DNA from: Edaphochlamys debaryana | Taxonomy: Eukaryota; Chlorophyta; Chlorophyceae; Chlamydomonadales | Reading direction: 5' to 3' | Length of the DNA: 64,000 nt | Assembly: GCA_016858145.1 (NCBI GenBank) | Contig: JAEHOE010000082.1 | Coordinates: 1 to 64,000, forward strand | In this document: in pieces, positions 11,789-21,839 of the stretch | Layout: each line of letters opens with the position of its first letter | Position numbering within the stretch: the first letter of the stretch is position 1 | Translations under genes and position numbers: made by a program | The notes under the pieces: generated by a model | Database searches by the model: none | What the model was told of the DNA's origin: nothing | Seen by the model: only the letters and a program-made list of their open reading frames with translations

Positions 11789-13334
11789 TCGAAATGGCCT
11801 TAGGCTGCGCTTATGTAGTGCCATGCACGCCGGCGCGCCAAAGCGCCCCGTGGTGGTTGTGGCGGTTGCCTGGCCTCGGCTTCGGCGTCGGGCCCGACGG
11901 CCTGCGGCCTGCAGGGACTTCCAGAAACTCGTCAATCTCCAGCCATTGCCCGCGCGATGCTCATGTGATACTGCTGCACCTTCTTGGCATTCACCCGACG
12001 AGACCCGCGTGGGTCCGACGGGTTACCATGTCGAGCGACGATTGATCACTCGCGACAGACGCCGACGCGCCCCTGGCTTTACGCGTTCAAATGATTCGTA
12101 TCACGCTCTGTGCTTCTGATATCGTGTGGGGTGGGCTCGTAACGTGCCTCCATGGCTGGTTTGGGCATGGTTGCCACGACTCCATCCCGCGCGCCACCCA
12201 AGCTGGCCTAGGTGCTAGGGGATGTAACAGCTGGCTAGAGCAGGGGTGAAGGAGAGGTACTGCCACAAGGCAGGGCTTGCTTCGCGTAACACTCTGTGAT
12301 GGGAAAGCTGGAAGGAGCCTTTCCATCCGGGGTGCGGTCAGTTGCACTCCTGGGGCTCACGGGCTCACCCTCCAACGAGCTGCCCGCAACCTCATGCGCG
12401 ACCCAATCGCTTCACAGCCAATACGCTGGTCCGACGACTTATCTCGTCACAAGAGGACGTTAAGGGGGCCGGACACGAGTGAAGCTGTGCGCAGGCTGGG
12501 GGGGCCGGGGGGCTGCAAGCTTCGCCACGCGGTCGGTCACAGGGTGCTGCGGGGTCTTCCCGTCTTCCCGTTCTTCGCAGTGAGTTCCTGTCCTCCTTTA
12601 AATCAGGATTAAGATTATGATAGAGCAATTGCATCAATGCGTTTACGGCGGCTGAGGTATAGCGGCTCGCGCGGCCCCTGGGCGTGCCCCGGGGAACAAG
12701 ACCCCGCCATCCCGCAGCTCGGCACGCCACAGCACAAGCGACAGCCCGCGGTCGCAACGGCCACAGTGTGTGATTCCCCGCTGAAACCTGCGTATCATTA
12801 CCATTCATTGGGAGGGCAAGGGCAGTCGGGGCTCGAGAGGCGCCCGGGAGCGCCCTCGCGAGACCTCGGTAACCCCGGCGGGTGTCCGCAGCGTGTTCGT
12901 GCCGACCGGCGGGCGACGCATTCACAAGAAGAGTCAACCCTCGGAATGGCGCACAAAGTCTTCATCTCACAATGTATTTTACAGTCAATTGCGCCAGGAC
13001 TCGCAATCGCGTGAACTCGCTGGCACAGATCGACAATTGACGCAAAATAACCGTCGGACCCAGACCCAAGTTTCTCTCGATGTTTCAATTGACCGTGTGT
13101 GCTCGCAACACGAGCATCTTTCGATGCGAACGATGTGTCGCGAGTTTGACCGGGTCAGTGGCGGCGGCAGGCCGCAGGCCGTCGGGCACCGAGGCGCGAG
13201 GCCAACCCGCCGCAGGCGCAACTTCGCGCGGGACGGTGCATGGCCGAGCATGCATGCATGGCTCACTACATAAGCTCCGAACCCACTGTTGGGGTCAGAC
13301 TTCACAGTCTCTTGACCTCTCGTGGTCAGACGTC
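11748..13334. promoter_or_regulatory. Divergent promoter region between the mirror-image genes
   Basis: Only 1,587 bp separate the two start codons. Beyond the first ~40 bp the halves are mostly diverged but keep matching islands in the same relative order on both sides. One is a CACTACATAAGC element (TATA-like, plus-strand copy about 13263-13274; reverse complement about 11809-11820). Another is a perfect 21-bp block beginning GCAGGCCGCAGG (13167-13187; reverse complement at 11892-11912). The third is TGTCGCGAGT (13136-13145; reverse complement at 12048-12057). These are candidate cis-elements retained in both copies. No coding region is seen between them. Confidence 0.55.
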
Positions 13335-15412
13335 ATGGCAAACATGCGTGCGTCGCTGTGGTTGGGCGTCGCGCTGGCCGCGCTGGTCATGCTCGCGCAA
13401 GTCGACGCACAGAGCAAGCCGCCGTCCCCCAGGCCTCCGGGTGAGTGCTGCTCTCGAGTGGACGTTGTGTTAAAGACAGGACTTAACGTGCATGTCCGAC
13501 CGACGCGGTCCATTGTGTCGATTGACGACTGACGCGATGTTGCCCCGACGCTCCAACCCGCCCCGCTGCAGCGCCCAAGCCCCCGGCTGCTCCGCCGACC
13601 GCCTTCCGCCTCGTCAGCACGACCAAGTGGAACAGTGAGACCTGGGGTCGGACCTGGCGTGGGGATTGCGAGAACGGCTGAACTGCAAAGTGTGACCGCC
13701 TTATCCGAGCTCACATGCAAGCAACGTCTGCTCCCCTCCTGGCCTCTCTGCTTGGGCGCCAAACGCCGCCGCCTCTTGCCGTTCCCCTCGTCCCGCCGCA
13801 GCCACCGCCAACATCACTGCCCTCCAGGTGCGTGCGCGCTTGCGGGCGGGTGGGCCTTGTGCGGTACTGACCTTGGCCGCACCACACTCTGGCATCCTCG
13901 CTCGGAACCTGCTTGTTCCCTTTCGCCCCCTGCCTACCCACGGCCCCTCCCCCGCCTCCCCTCCCCTCCCCCTCCCCCCCCCCTCTCCCCAGAAAGCCGA
14001 GGAGACCGTGGCTCGCGCGTGCAAGGCGTTCCTCCTTCAGGGCATCACGGGCTATTCGCTGGACAAGCGCACCGACATCCTGTGGGGCAGCCACGTCAAG
14101 GTGGGGGGACTGGGGGGCGGGGGGGTGGGGAAGGGGGCGAGGAGTGCGAGGCAGGTGGAGACGCCCTCTACCTAGCGGGGCTGGTGGGAAGTCAGCCCTT
14201 GAGCACCGTCTACTCAGCGCAGCCTTTCCCGCACACCGTACGTACTTCACATGCCCGCCCCATGTACCCCACCTTGCTCCTAACCCCGCAACTACCGTCT
14301 ACCCCCGCCCCAGGTGTTTGACTTCAAGACCCCCGCCCACTACGCCAACTATGCGGTCTGCGTGGCGGCTCAGCCCGGCCGTGCCATCTCCCAGCCGTGG
14401 GAGGTGAGTGATGGGGGGGGGCGCAAGGGGCCCTCGGGGTCAGGGCGCTCGCCCTGCCCCTCCTGCACAGCCACCGGAGTCTTTCAGCAGCCCACGCCTG
14501 CGCCGCTCGTGCCGCATCAGCACCCGCCCCGCTGCGCCTCCCCTCCCTCCCCCCACAGACCTGGAAGAACCGCGTGCTGTTCCCCTACTTCGGCTCTCTG
14601 GCTGCCGCCGCCGGGGGTAGGTCGGGGGGCCATTGCCCGCCACCGGACCGCTCGGCAACCGTTCCTCAGCCGTCCTTCCAAGGGCAACGACAACACGTGC
14701 ACCTGCCTCAGTAGTGCTTCATTCTGGCGTGTAGATAGAGGAGCCTCCCGCCAGCCAATGCCCTGACACCCCTCCCTCCCCCCACCCCAGGCGTGCGCTG
14801 GTCTGCCACCATCGCCAACGTGACCAACATTCCCTTCGCGCTGGGTAACTTCACCGACTTCAACACCCAGGTCGCCAGCCTGCTGTCCGTGGCGCAGGTG
14901 GGGGGAGGAAGAAGGGGCGGCGGTTGGGAGGGGGAGAGGGCGGCGCGTGGGCCGGGCTTGCGTGGGTGTGTTTGTCATCGGTACGGCTCCCCGCTTGGCT
15001 GCCTTGATTGCCGCCCTGACGCCCCTGCCTCCCCCGTCCCCACCCCTTCCCCGTCCAGGCCGGCGCCAATGTCAACGGGACCGTGTCCGCAGCCCTGGAC
15101 GTCGCCCACGTGCTCAGCACCCGCAAGCCGCAGGCGAGTCACACGGGGCTTGGGATGGATAGATACATGCTTCCCGTGAGGCGTTCCCGCCTGGCTCCTT
15201 CAAGCTCCCTAGCTAGTCCAGCCCTTGACCCCTCCGTTCCCCCTCTTTCCCTCCCCCCTCCCCCCCTCAGGGCATCCTGGGCGTCAACGCCTACGCCAAT
15301 GAGGGCAGCGCTGGCGGCCTGCCCCCCCTGGACACCATTACTAAGATCACGCCGCTGCTCAAGGTGGCGCGCAGGATCCAGTTCATCCCGATCGTCATCT
15401 AGGCAGCTAGTG
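13294..15412. repeat. Right arm of ~2.1-kb inverted duplication
   Basis: Reverse-complement partner of 9670-11788. Together with the spacer it forms a ~5.7-kb palindromic block that encodes the same protein outward in both directions. Confidence 0.9.
13335..15402 (+). CDS. Small secreted Pro-rich/N-glycosylated protein, right copy of inverted pair
   Basis: Nine exons, all joining in frame: 13335-13440, 13572-13634, 13802-13827, 13993-14100, 14314-14403, 14559-14616, 14791-14897, 15059-15133, 15271-15402; 254 residues. Exon sizes equal those of the minus-strand copy. It carries the same signal peptide, Pro-rich linker, four N-glycosylation sequons and unrecognised C-terminal domain, ending RIQFIPIVI. 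The intron at 15134 appears to start with GC (CAG then GCGAGT), as in the other copy. Both copies keep open frames and good splice sites, so both are probably functional. Shared upstream boxes suggest similar regulation. Confidence 0.82.
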
Positions 15413-15833
15413 CTCGCATGGCAACGCACGCACAGTAGCAGATCGCGCGCATTGCGCTCCTTTTGGTCACAAGAGCTGTGATGACTGCAATTGAATTGTG
15501 CAAACTGCTGTGAGATCTTAAGCGGGGATCCGGACTCGGGACTCTGGCGAGCGAGCGCAATGCGTACGGCAGGTCGAGAGGTGGTGGCCTTACCGGATCC
15601 CACCCCATCACGATACATATCATGCCCACAAGCGTGCACATACGTGGTTTGAATTGCTCTGTATGTTGAGCAGTCCTCGGATAATCGAAGCGCGCGAAGA
15701 CTTCTTTTCGGTGAACGTTCAGGCAAAGCTAGGGGTTTCTTGAGTGAGCCGTTGAATCCCCGCTGGGGGCTATGGCCACCCCTCGTGTTGGGTTCCCGAC
15801 AATGCCATCGCTGGCCTGGGCTTGACCCTGTCA

Positions 15834-15838
15834 TGTAA
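15834..15838 (+). terminator. Candidate TGTAA polyadenylation signal, right secreted-protein gene
   Basis: TGTAA lies 432 bases downstream of the stop at 15402, in sequence that is not part of the duplication. This is the motif expected for algal polyadenylation, but it is short. Confidence 0.4.
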
Positions 15839-15964
15839 CCCTTGCACGTGCAGCATAACTCAATTACGGAGCCAACGCGTCCGAGGATCCGAGCCCCTTT
15901 ACCCCGCAGCCCATGCTCCTGAGCCCCTTGACCCAGCCAGCTAGCGAACCAGCTAGCAAACAAC

Positions 15965-16090
15965 CGTCTCACGCACAATCGTGCACTGCGCTGGACTTTT
16001 TCCCCTGCTGTATGGTGCGTGCGTTTGAGGCAAAGCGCAATGCAGCGCAGTGCACGATTGTGCGTGAGACGATGGGAAAAAGTCCAGCGC
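15965..16090. repeat. Two interleaved perfect inverted repeats
   Basis: Arm A (15965-15993, 29 bp, starting CGTCTCACGCAC) is perfectly complementary to 16043-16071. Arm B (15988-16004, 17 bp, GCGCTGGACTTTTTCCC) is perfectly complementary to 16074-16090. The order is A, B, A', B', so the two hairpins are interlocked like a pseudoknot rather than nested. A and B overlap by six bases. Confidence 0.9.
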
Positions 16091-16682
16091 ACACGCACAT
16101 GCCACCGCTCAGGGCCTCCATGCCTGAAGCGGCGCCGAGTTCATCAAAAGGCGCGCACGAACGCCGCCGCTGCACTGCCGACACAAAGCAGGAAGCCGTC
16201 ATACTTGGAAAGTCCTCTCACGCCGGGAGCCCCAACCCTATCCGCTGCCACCCGCATCATGGCACGCAAACAAACAAGGACACGCCGCACGCGTGTGCAA
16301 GGCCCCCCACGTGTGTGTGCCATGTGACACGCAGAAGCACACGCAGAAGAACAGAGCCTTAGAAGAATGCACACCTAGGTATGCAAATGGACGAAACGGC
16401 CGCCCATCCCCGGTAGCGGTAGCTTTCGGGCCCACAACAAGCCGCCGACAGCCGCGGCAAGCGAGCCCAACCCTTCCTTCCTCGTTGATACAGACCCGCC
16501 ACAGGCGTCGAGTCACGTAAAAGTGATAGCCCACAAGCATAGTAACCCGTATTACCTCTCTGTAACCGGTCAAACATTATGCCTGAAGGCCTCACGTCCT
16601 CAAGCGCACGTCGCTCTGGACCCTGCCCGCGCTCCCCCACGCTGATCCCGGTCGGCCTGTGGAAGATCTCTCTTTCCCTTCC

Positions 16683-16815
16683 CCCTCTCTCTCTCTCTCT
16701 CTCTTCCTCTCACTCCTTTCTCTCTCTGTTCCTCTCTCTCATTTTCTCTCGCTCTCTCGCCCCTTTCTCTCTTGCTCACTCTCTCTTGCTCACTCTCTCT
16801 CTCTCTCTCTCTCTA
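16683..16815. repeat. CT-rich microsatellite
   Basis: About 130 bp of nearly pure (CT)n with T/C interruptions, just downstream of the glycosyltransferase stop codon and therefore likely within or next to its 3' UTR. Confidence 0.9.
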
Positions 16816-16839
16816 CCTCGCTTCGCCGCCCTCAAGTCA

Positions 16840-19800
16840 TCAGCCCACGACACGAAAGGTCTTTTCGCTGAGCGTGTTGACCGGCCCCACAGCGTCCTCG
16901 TACATGTCTAGATACTCCCGCAGATACTTGACCTTGTCGTTCATGGTGCCGGAGCACGGGACTGGAGGGGGCGGGGGGTAGAAGGGGATCAGTGCCGTGC
17001 GGCAGATATGGTGCCCGAGCACGGGACTGGGGACAGGGGGGCGAGGTGGGATGCGCTGTGGAGAGGGGTCAAAAGGGCAGACCCGAGGGAAGTACCGGAC
17101 CAGGCAACCCCAGGAGGTCCGGCAGGGCCAGCGCAGCGCTCGTAGCAAGCTCTTGTCTCGCCCATCTATTGCACAGCCTGGCCTCCTCCTCCCTGTATGT
17201 ATGTCTCCGCCTGTCCTGCCCCTCTTCTGCCCCTCTTATCGGCTTGCAGGGGTCCTCCCCCGCCCCCTCTCCTCGGTTCCCTAGTCCTGGCGCCCCTGCT
17301 CCCCGCCTCACCATGGTAGCCGTACCACTGCCGTACCATATCCTTGGCACACCTCCCGTCCGCGCCCAGTTTCGGCGTGCGCCCCCGCTCCCAGGCCCCC
17401 ACGCCCGTGGCGTTGCAGCCGCAGGCGCCCTGCACACAGGGTGGGGTTGGGCAGTTGCAGGGGTGTTTGTTGAGGAGGGGGTAGAGGGGCGCGGTTGCGC
17501 ATCATCCGGGAGAAGGGGTTGGCGGCGGGGTCAACAGACCGGAGGCGGTCGCAGGGAGAGGGATGTGTGTGTGTGTCTTGCACGACGCCCAGCCCAGGTT
17601 CTCCCCCAGCCCCCTTCAAGTTCCCCGGCCCCTGCCCTCCCGCTCGCCCGCTCACGTCACAGCGGTGCGGGAAGAACTCGGACTGCAGCATGACGGCGGA
17701 CAGCTCCTGTGTACGGCGGAAGTACGGCAAGTACGGCGATGAGGCTGGGACACGTGGCCACATTCTGCAGGACGGTGGACAGCTCCGCGGCGGCGAGAGG
17801 TCGGCAAGCAAGTCCACCCCCAGCGGCACGCGCCTACCTTGAGGGTGTACACCGGCGGCTTGAAGTGATCGAACACGAACGGGAAGTTGTTCTGGCATGG
17901 GCGGTTGGAGCGGCAGCGGTTGTGAGTCAGTTGGTGGTTGGCCGTGCGTGTGGTTGGGCATCGGCGGGCTGCATGGACCGGACGGCGGGCCAGTCTTCGA
18001 CCAGACTGACTGAACGAACCTCAGTCCCCAACCACCTACCAGGACCAACCAACGACCAACCAACCAACGACCGGTAACTCCCAACCGCTGCTGTCCCACC
18101 TGGTCCAGCTCGGGGTTGAGGAGGTCGGCCGTGTAGACCAGGTTGGCTAGCCAGGCGGCGGCGAAGGCGGTGAGGGTGGGGGTGGCACGAGTGTACAGGA
18201 ATCCTGGGGGCCGCAAGGGGGGGCACGGGGAAGGCGTGGGGTGGGGTGGAATGGAAGAGGGGCCCAAACGGCCGCCTGTTGCTCTCCTGTGGGAGCATTC
18301 CTGTCCGTGCTCAAATTCTCTTCCCCTTTCCCTAGCCTAGGACATTAGAGGGCCCCTCGCACCCCCGTCACGAGGAGTATGGCAAAACGCACACGCAAGC
18401 TCAAAGAACTCCTCAAGCTCACGCCCGGCCGCCGGCCGGCCCTTACACACTGCTCCCAACCATCACCACACAGCACATAGCTCCGGGACGGGTTCGGGAC
18501 GGGCGGGATGGGACGGGCACCTTAGACCCGGCCGGCTATCCACCGCACCTACGCTTCCCCGGCTTACGAGAGCAGCCCTCCACGCGCATAGCTCTGGACG
18601 CACGGCCAGGGCACGCACCACTGAAATACCGGTGCCAATCGCGCAACTGTATATCTTACCCTTCCGGCACCTCGGTACCGGTACAGCCCACTTGCTCACG
18701 CCCTCCACAGATGAAGGAACCGGAAAACCCCGCGCACCTATGTTGCTCTTCCACGGCGGGATGGCCCCCATGAGCACCGAATCGTTGCGGGCGTAGCAGT
18801 CCCCCGTGACGACCAGGTGGGCGTCACGTGACAGCACGTACGGCAGCGGGTTACGGAAGAGCACCTGGCGGCCACGTGGGTGGTGGAGGGTTTTGAGGGG
18901 TGGGGTGGGAGGGAGGGCAAGGGGGTTCAGGTGGAGGGGGGAGGCGGGGGGTGGAGGGAGCCAGGGAGGGTGGATGGGAGCTGGTCGCTGGGGCCGTGGA
19001 AATGGGGGATGCCCATAAGGGACAGCGGCGTGGGTGGACGCAGGGCTAGTGTCGCAGCGTTTGCACAACCCCTCACCCCGCCCCCCCCCACCCTCCCCCC
19101 GCTCCAACCGCCACCTGGTCGCAGTCCAGGAACAGCACAATTGTGCCCGCCGTGCCCCGTGCCGCCCATACACACACACGTTTCCCCCGGCCCTGCCCCT
19201 CCGTTTCCCCCGGCCCTCCCCCAATGCCCCCCACCTGGTCGCAGTCCAGAAACAGCACGTCCGTGCCGGTGCTGAGCGTGTTGAGCACGGAGGCCACCTT
19301 TGCAAAGCTCAGCCCGAAAAAGGCGAGGCTCTTGTAGTGGTAGCTAGGGGGGGTGGGAAAGTGTTGGGCGGGAGGTGGGGGTGAAGGGGAGGAGGAGGAG
19401 GACGGGGGGGGGGGTGAAGGGGTGAGGTGAGATCCCGGTGAGCTGGGCGTGGGATGCAGAGGTGACGAGTCGCAGATTGCCGTACAGCTCCGGCCCTCAT
19501 CCTTGCACCCGTGACTGGTGACCCGTGCGTTCCCTGCTCCTACCCGCTCTCCGCCCTCTCACTTGTCTGCATGGAACACTTTCGCGGGGATCTTGAAGCA
19601 CCGTACGCCGTACTGCTTCGACGCCTCCTTGCACGACGCGATCGAGCCGTTGGCGTACGTCATAACGCCCGCGACCAGGTGGTTGGCCAGGTGGTCCTGG
19701 CGGTTGGATGGCCGATGGCGGTTAGTTGACGATCGGACAGAGGGGCGGATACGCCCTGCCTCCGCCCATGAAGCCCTCCCCTCCTCCCACACGGCATCCC

Positions 19801-21349
19801 TAGGGGCCCCTCCAATGATCCGCCACCAAAAGCGAGCCCCCGCGGACACAAGGCCTTGTCGCGACCGCTCCCCCTCCCGTTAGCCTTTGTGGCCCTCCCG
19901 TCCACCTGGCCCCTTCTGTCCACTCATGTCCACAAGCGGCTTCTGACAAGACGTCGCCGCTCGGCTTGGCCCCGCCACTGCAATCACACCGGCGTGCCCC
20001 CCCGACGCGCCTGGGCGGGCCCCAGAACCCGCAGCGTAGCGCCAGGCACGGCCGCACACACCTGCTGCCCCGGCCTGCTCAGAACCGGCCGGCTGCCCGC
20101 TGCGCCTCCGCTTTCCCGGCTACCACCAGCAGCCCTTCACACACCTGCTGGCCGTCCTTCCCCGTGAAGGTGATGTTGCTGAGGTTCTCCAGGAACAGCT
20201 GCCACAGCTTGTCGCCCCGGAAGGTGAACTCGCTGCGGGGGCATCGGCAAGGGCGTGGGGTGAGGCGGGGGAGCGGGCGGAGGGGTGTGCGGACATGAGG
20301 AGTGGAGTCCCTGGCCAGAGAGGGCAGACTTAGGTCGTGGCAACAGGAGGAGGGCATGCGTAGCTCTTTTGAGGGCCTGGACAGACAGACAGATGTTACA
20401 GGTGTTGACCCAACCCGCACGCTCCGTTAGGGCCAAAGTCGGGAAGTAGGAAGTGCATGTGTCGGGCGGCAAGGGCAGAAGAGCCAGGGCCCAGCCTCAA
20501 TGGCAATGTCTCTTGAAGCCTTGTGGTCATGAGGGCTTTATCTTCCGCAAGACCCATCCCGCCAGCCCTGGCGGTTGGCCCTCTGCCCCCACGTGAACCC
20601 GTCGCCGTGACTCCAAACGCTGCCCCTGCGCTTGAACCCATGCCCTAAGCTTTGCCCAACATAATATTATGATCGGATTCGTAAGTGAATCCTCAGCGTC
20701 GTGGGAGGGCATTAGGCCGCCGGGCGCAGACGGGGGTCAGCCCCACCAACCGAAACAGCACTTCTGCTCCCTGTCGCGCTACCCCGAACCACAAGCACTT
20801 CAGCTTGCGTCACGTTGATCGTTATCTTGCTTTGTGCGGGCTCGTTGGCAGGACCATTCATCGGCCTCCGCCTGCATTATCCCTTGGCCGTGATCCCTCA
20901 TCCCTCCATCCCCCGCACCTGGTCAGCGCCATGAGCACCAGCTTGCGCCGCTGGCCGCGACCGTCGATCACCTCCATGCGGGAAGCCTGCGGCAGCGCGC
21001 ACCACGAGGAGATTGAGTGCGGGTGGGGGGGCAGGGCGGAGGGGGTTGCGGGGGGCGGGAGTCGGGGGAAGGCACGCGGACGTTGCGCGACGGACAGGCA
21101 GCAGCTGCTGGTGCAAGCTGCCGGCCGCCACCTAGCCGATCGCACCGTGACCGCTTCGATAAACTTTTTGCTCGGCAGCCTTGGGCCCCGCGCTGGCTGC
21201 CAGAAATCGCGGGCGACCGCTTGGATTTCCAGCGGGTTGACCTTATTGTTCCATGGATTGAGTGCTAGTCCTACACCAGCCTCAAGGAAGATTATAGCAA
21301 GGGCAAGCGTTCGTCCTCGCTTGCAGTCGCCAACTGTGCAAGTCGGCAT
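16840..21349 (-). CDS. Type II membrane glycosyltransferase, GT77/nucleotid_trans-like
   Basis: Eleven exons on the minus strand: 21146-21349, 20919-20986, 20145-20232, 19563-19696, 19235-19343, 18738-18864, 18100-18203, 17838-17891, 17656-17706, 17312-17429, 16840-16961; 392 residues. A basic start (CKRGR) followed by a hydrophobic stretch (TLALAIIFLEAGVGLAL) fits a Golgi signal-anchor. The core has DVLFLDCDQV with a DxD-type metal/nucleotide-sugar site, then LFRNPLPYV, then SNIGFLYTRATPT. That order matches the nucleotide-diphospho-sugar transferase domain shared by GT77 arabinosyl- and galactosyltransferases, known in plants and algae for decorating hydroxyproline-rich glycoproteins and pectins. 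Donor sugar and acceptor are not determinable. The 21146 donor was chosen because the alternative at the following AG breaks the frame. Several exon edges have copies in introns. It faces the MYND gene across a 490-bp divergent promoter. Confidence 0.82.
17008..17030. repeat. Copy of the last-exon acceptor edge in the glycosyltransferase gene
   Basis: This 23-bp stretch repeats 16943-16965 with one mismatch and includes the CAG acceptor and the codons for PCSGTM. Similar edge copies in the same gene are 17771-17786 (a copy of 17692-17707 at the exon-9 acceptor) and 19111-19139 (a copy of 19231-19259 at the exon-5 donor). Confidence 0.75.
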
Positions 21350-21839
21350 TTGTGCCTAAGCTAGTCACCAGGACGCGCAGAGCTTCGCGCCATACAAGGA
21401 AGGTCCGAGGCAACTTGGGACGTTGGGAGGCCAATTCCGGTGGTACGTGCGTGTGTCACCAGTGCGTTGCAGTACAGTGCCGCGATGGTGTGAGCATGTT
21501 GCAAGCAGTGGGGGGGCTGTGGCTTGGATGGGTGAGGGGGGCTGCGGGCTGACAGGAGTCCTGGCTGGTGGAGGGCACGGGAGGGCACGGTGCAGGAGGC
21601 TGGGCGGGACGCGGGAGGGGCGGGTGGCGGGGGGTCGGGGATCGGCATGCGCAGAACGTTGCAAACTGTGAAGAGCACCACCTACTAGCCACAAGCCCTG
21701 CTGCGCGCATACATAGCACTGCCTCACACCGCCTGCAGCTCACGAGACGAGAGTCAAGTCAATTCAAGCTGAGTGCGCTCGCCTCGAGAGGCCTCACGGA
21801 AGGCTCATGCCAGAACTGACAGAGCTAGGCTAGTTCCCC
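21350..21839. promoter_or_regulatory. Divergent promoter interval, glycosyltransferase / MYND gene 1
   Basis: 490 bp separate the two ATGs. The interval is G-rich on the plus strand around 21510-21650. No clear TATA box or other motif was picked out. Confidence 0.4.

Larger units (their letters stand above)
15413..16839. other. Intergenic; no gene supported
   Basis: Between the right secreted-protein gene and the 3' end of the glycosyltransferase gene. It contains the interleaved inverted repeats and the CT microsatellite listed separately; no supported coding region is seen. Confidence 0.55.

Noticed and set aside
9670..15412. Reading the inverted gene pair as the terminal repeats of a transposon
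   Set aside because: The arms are complete protein-coding genes with introns, there is no transposase between them, and no target duplication was found at the outer ends.
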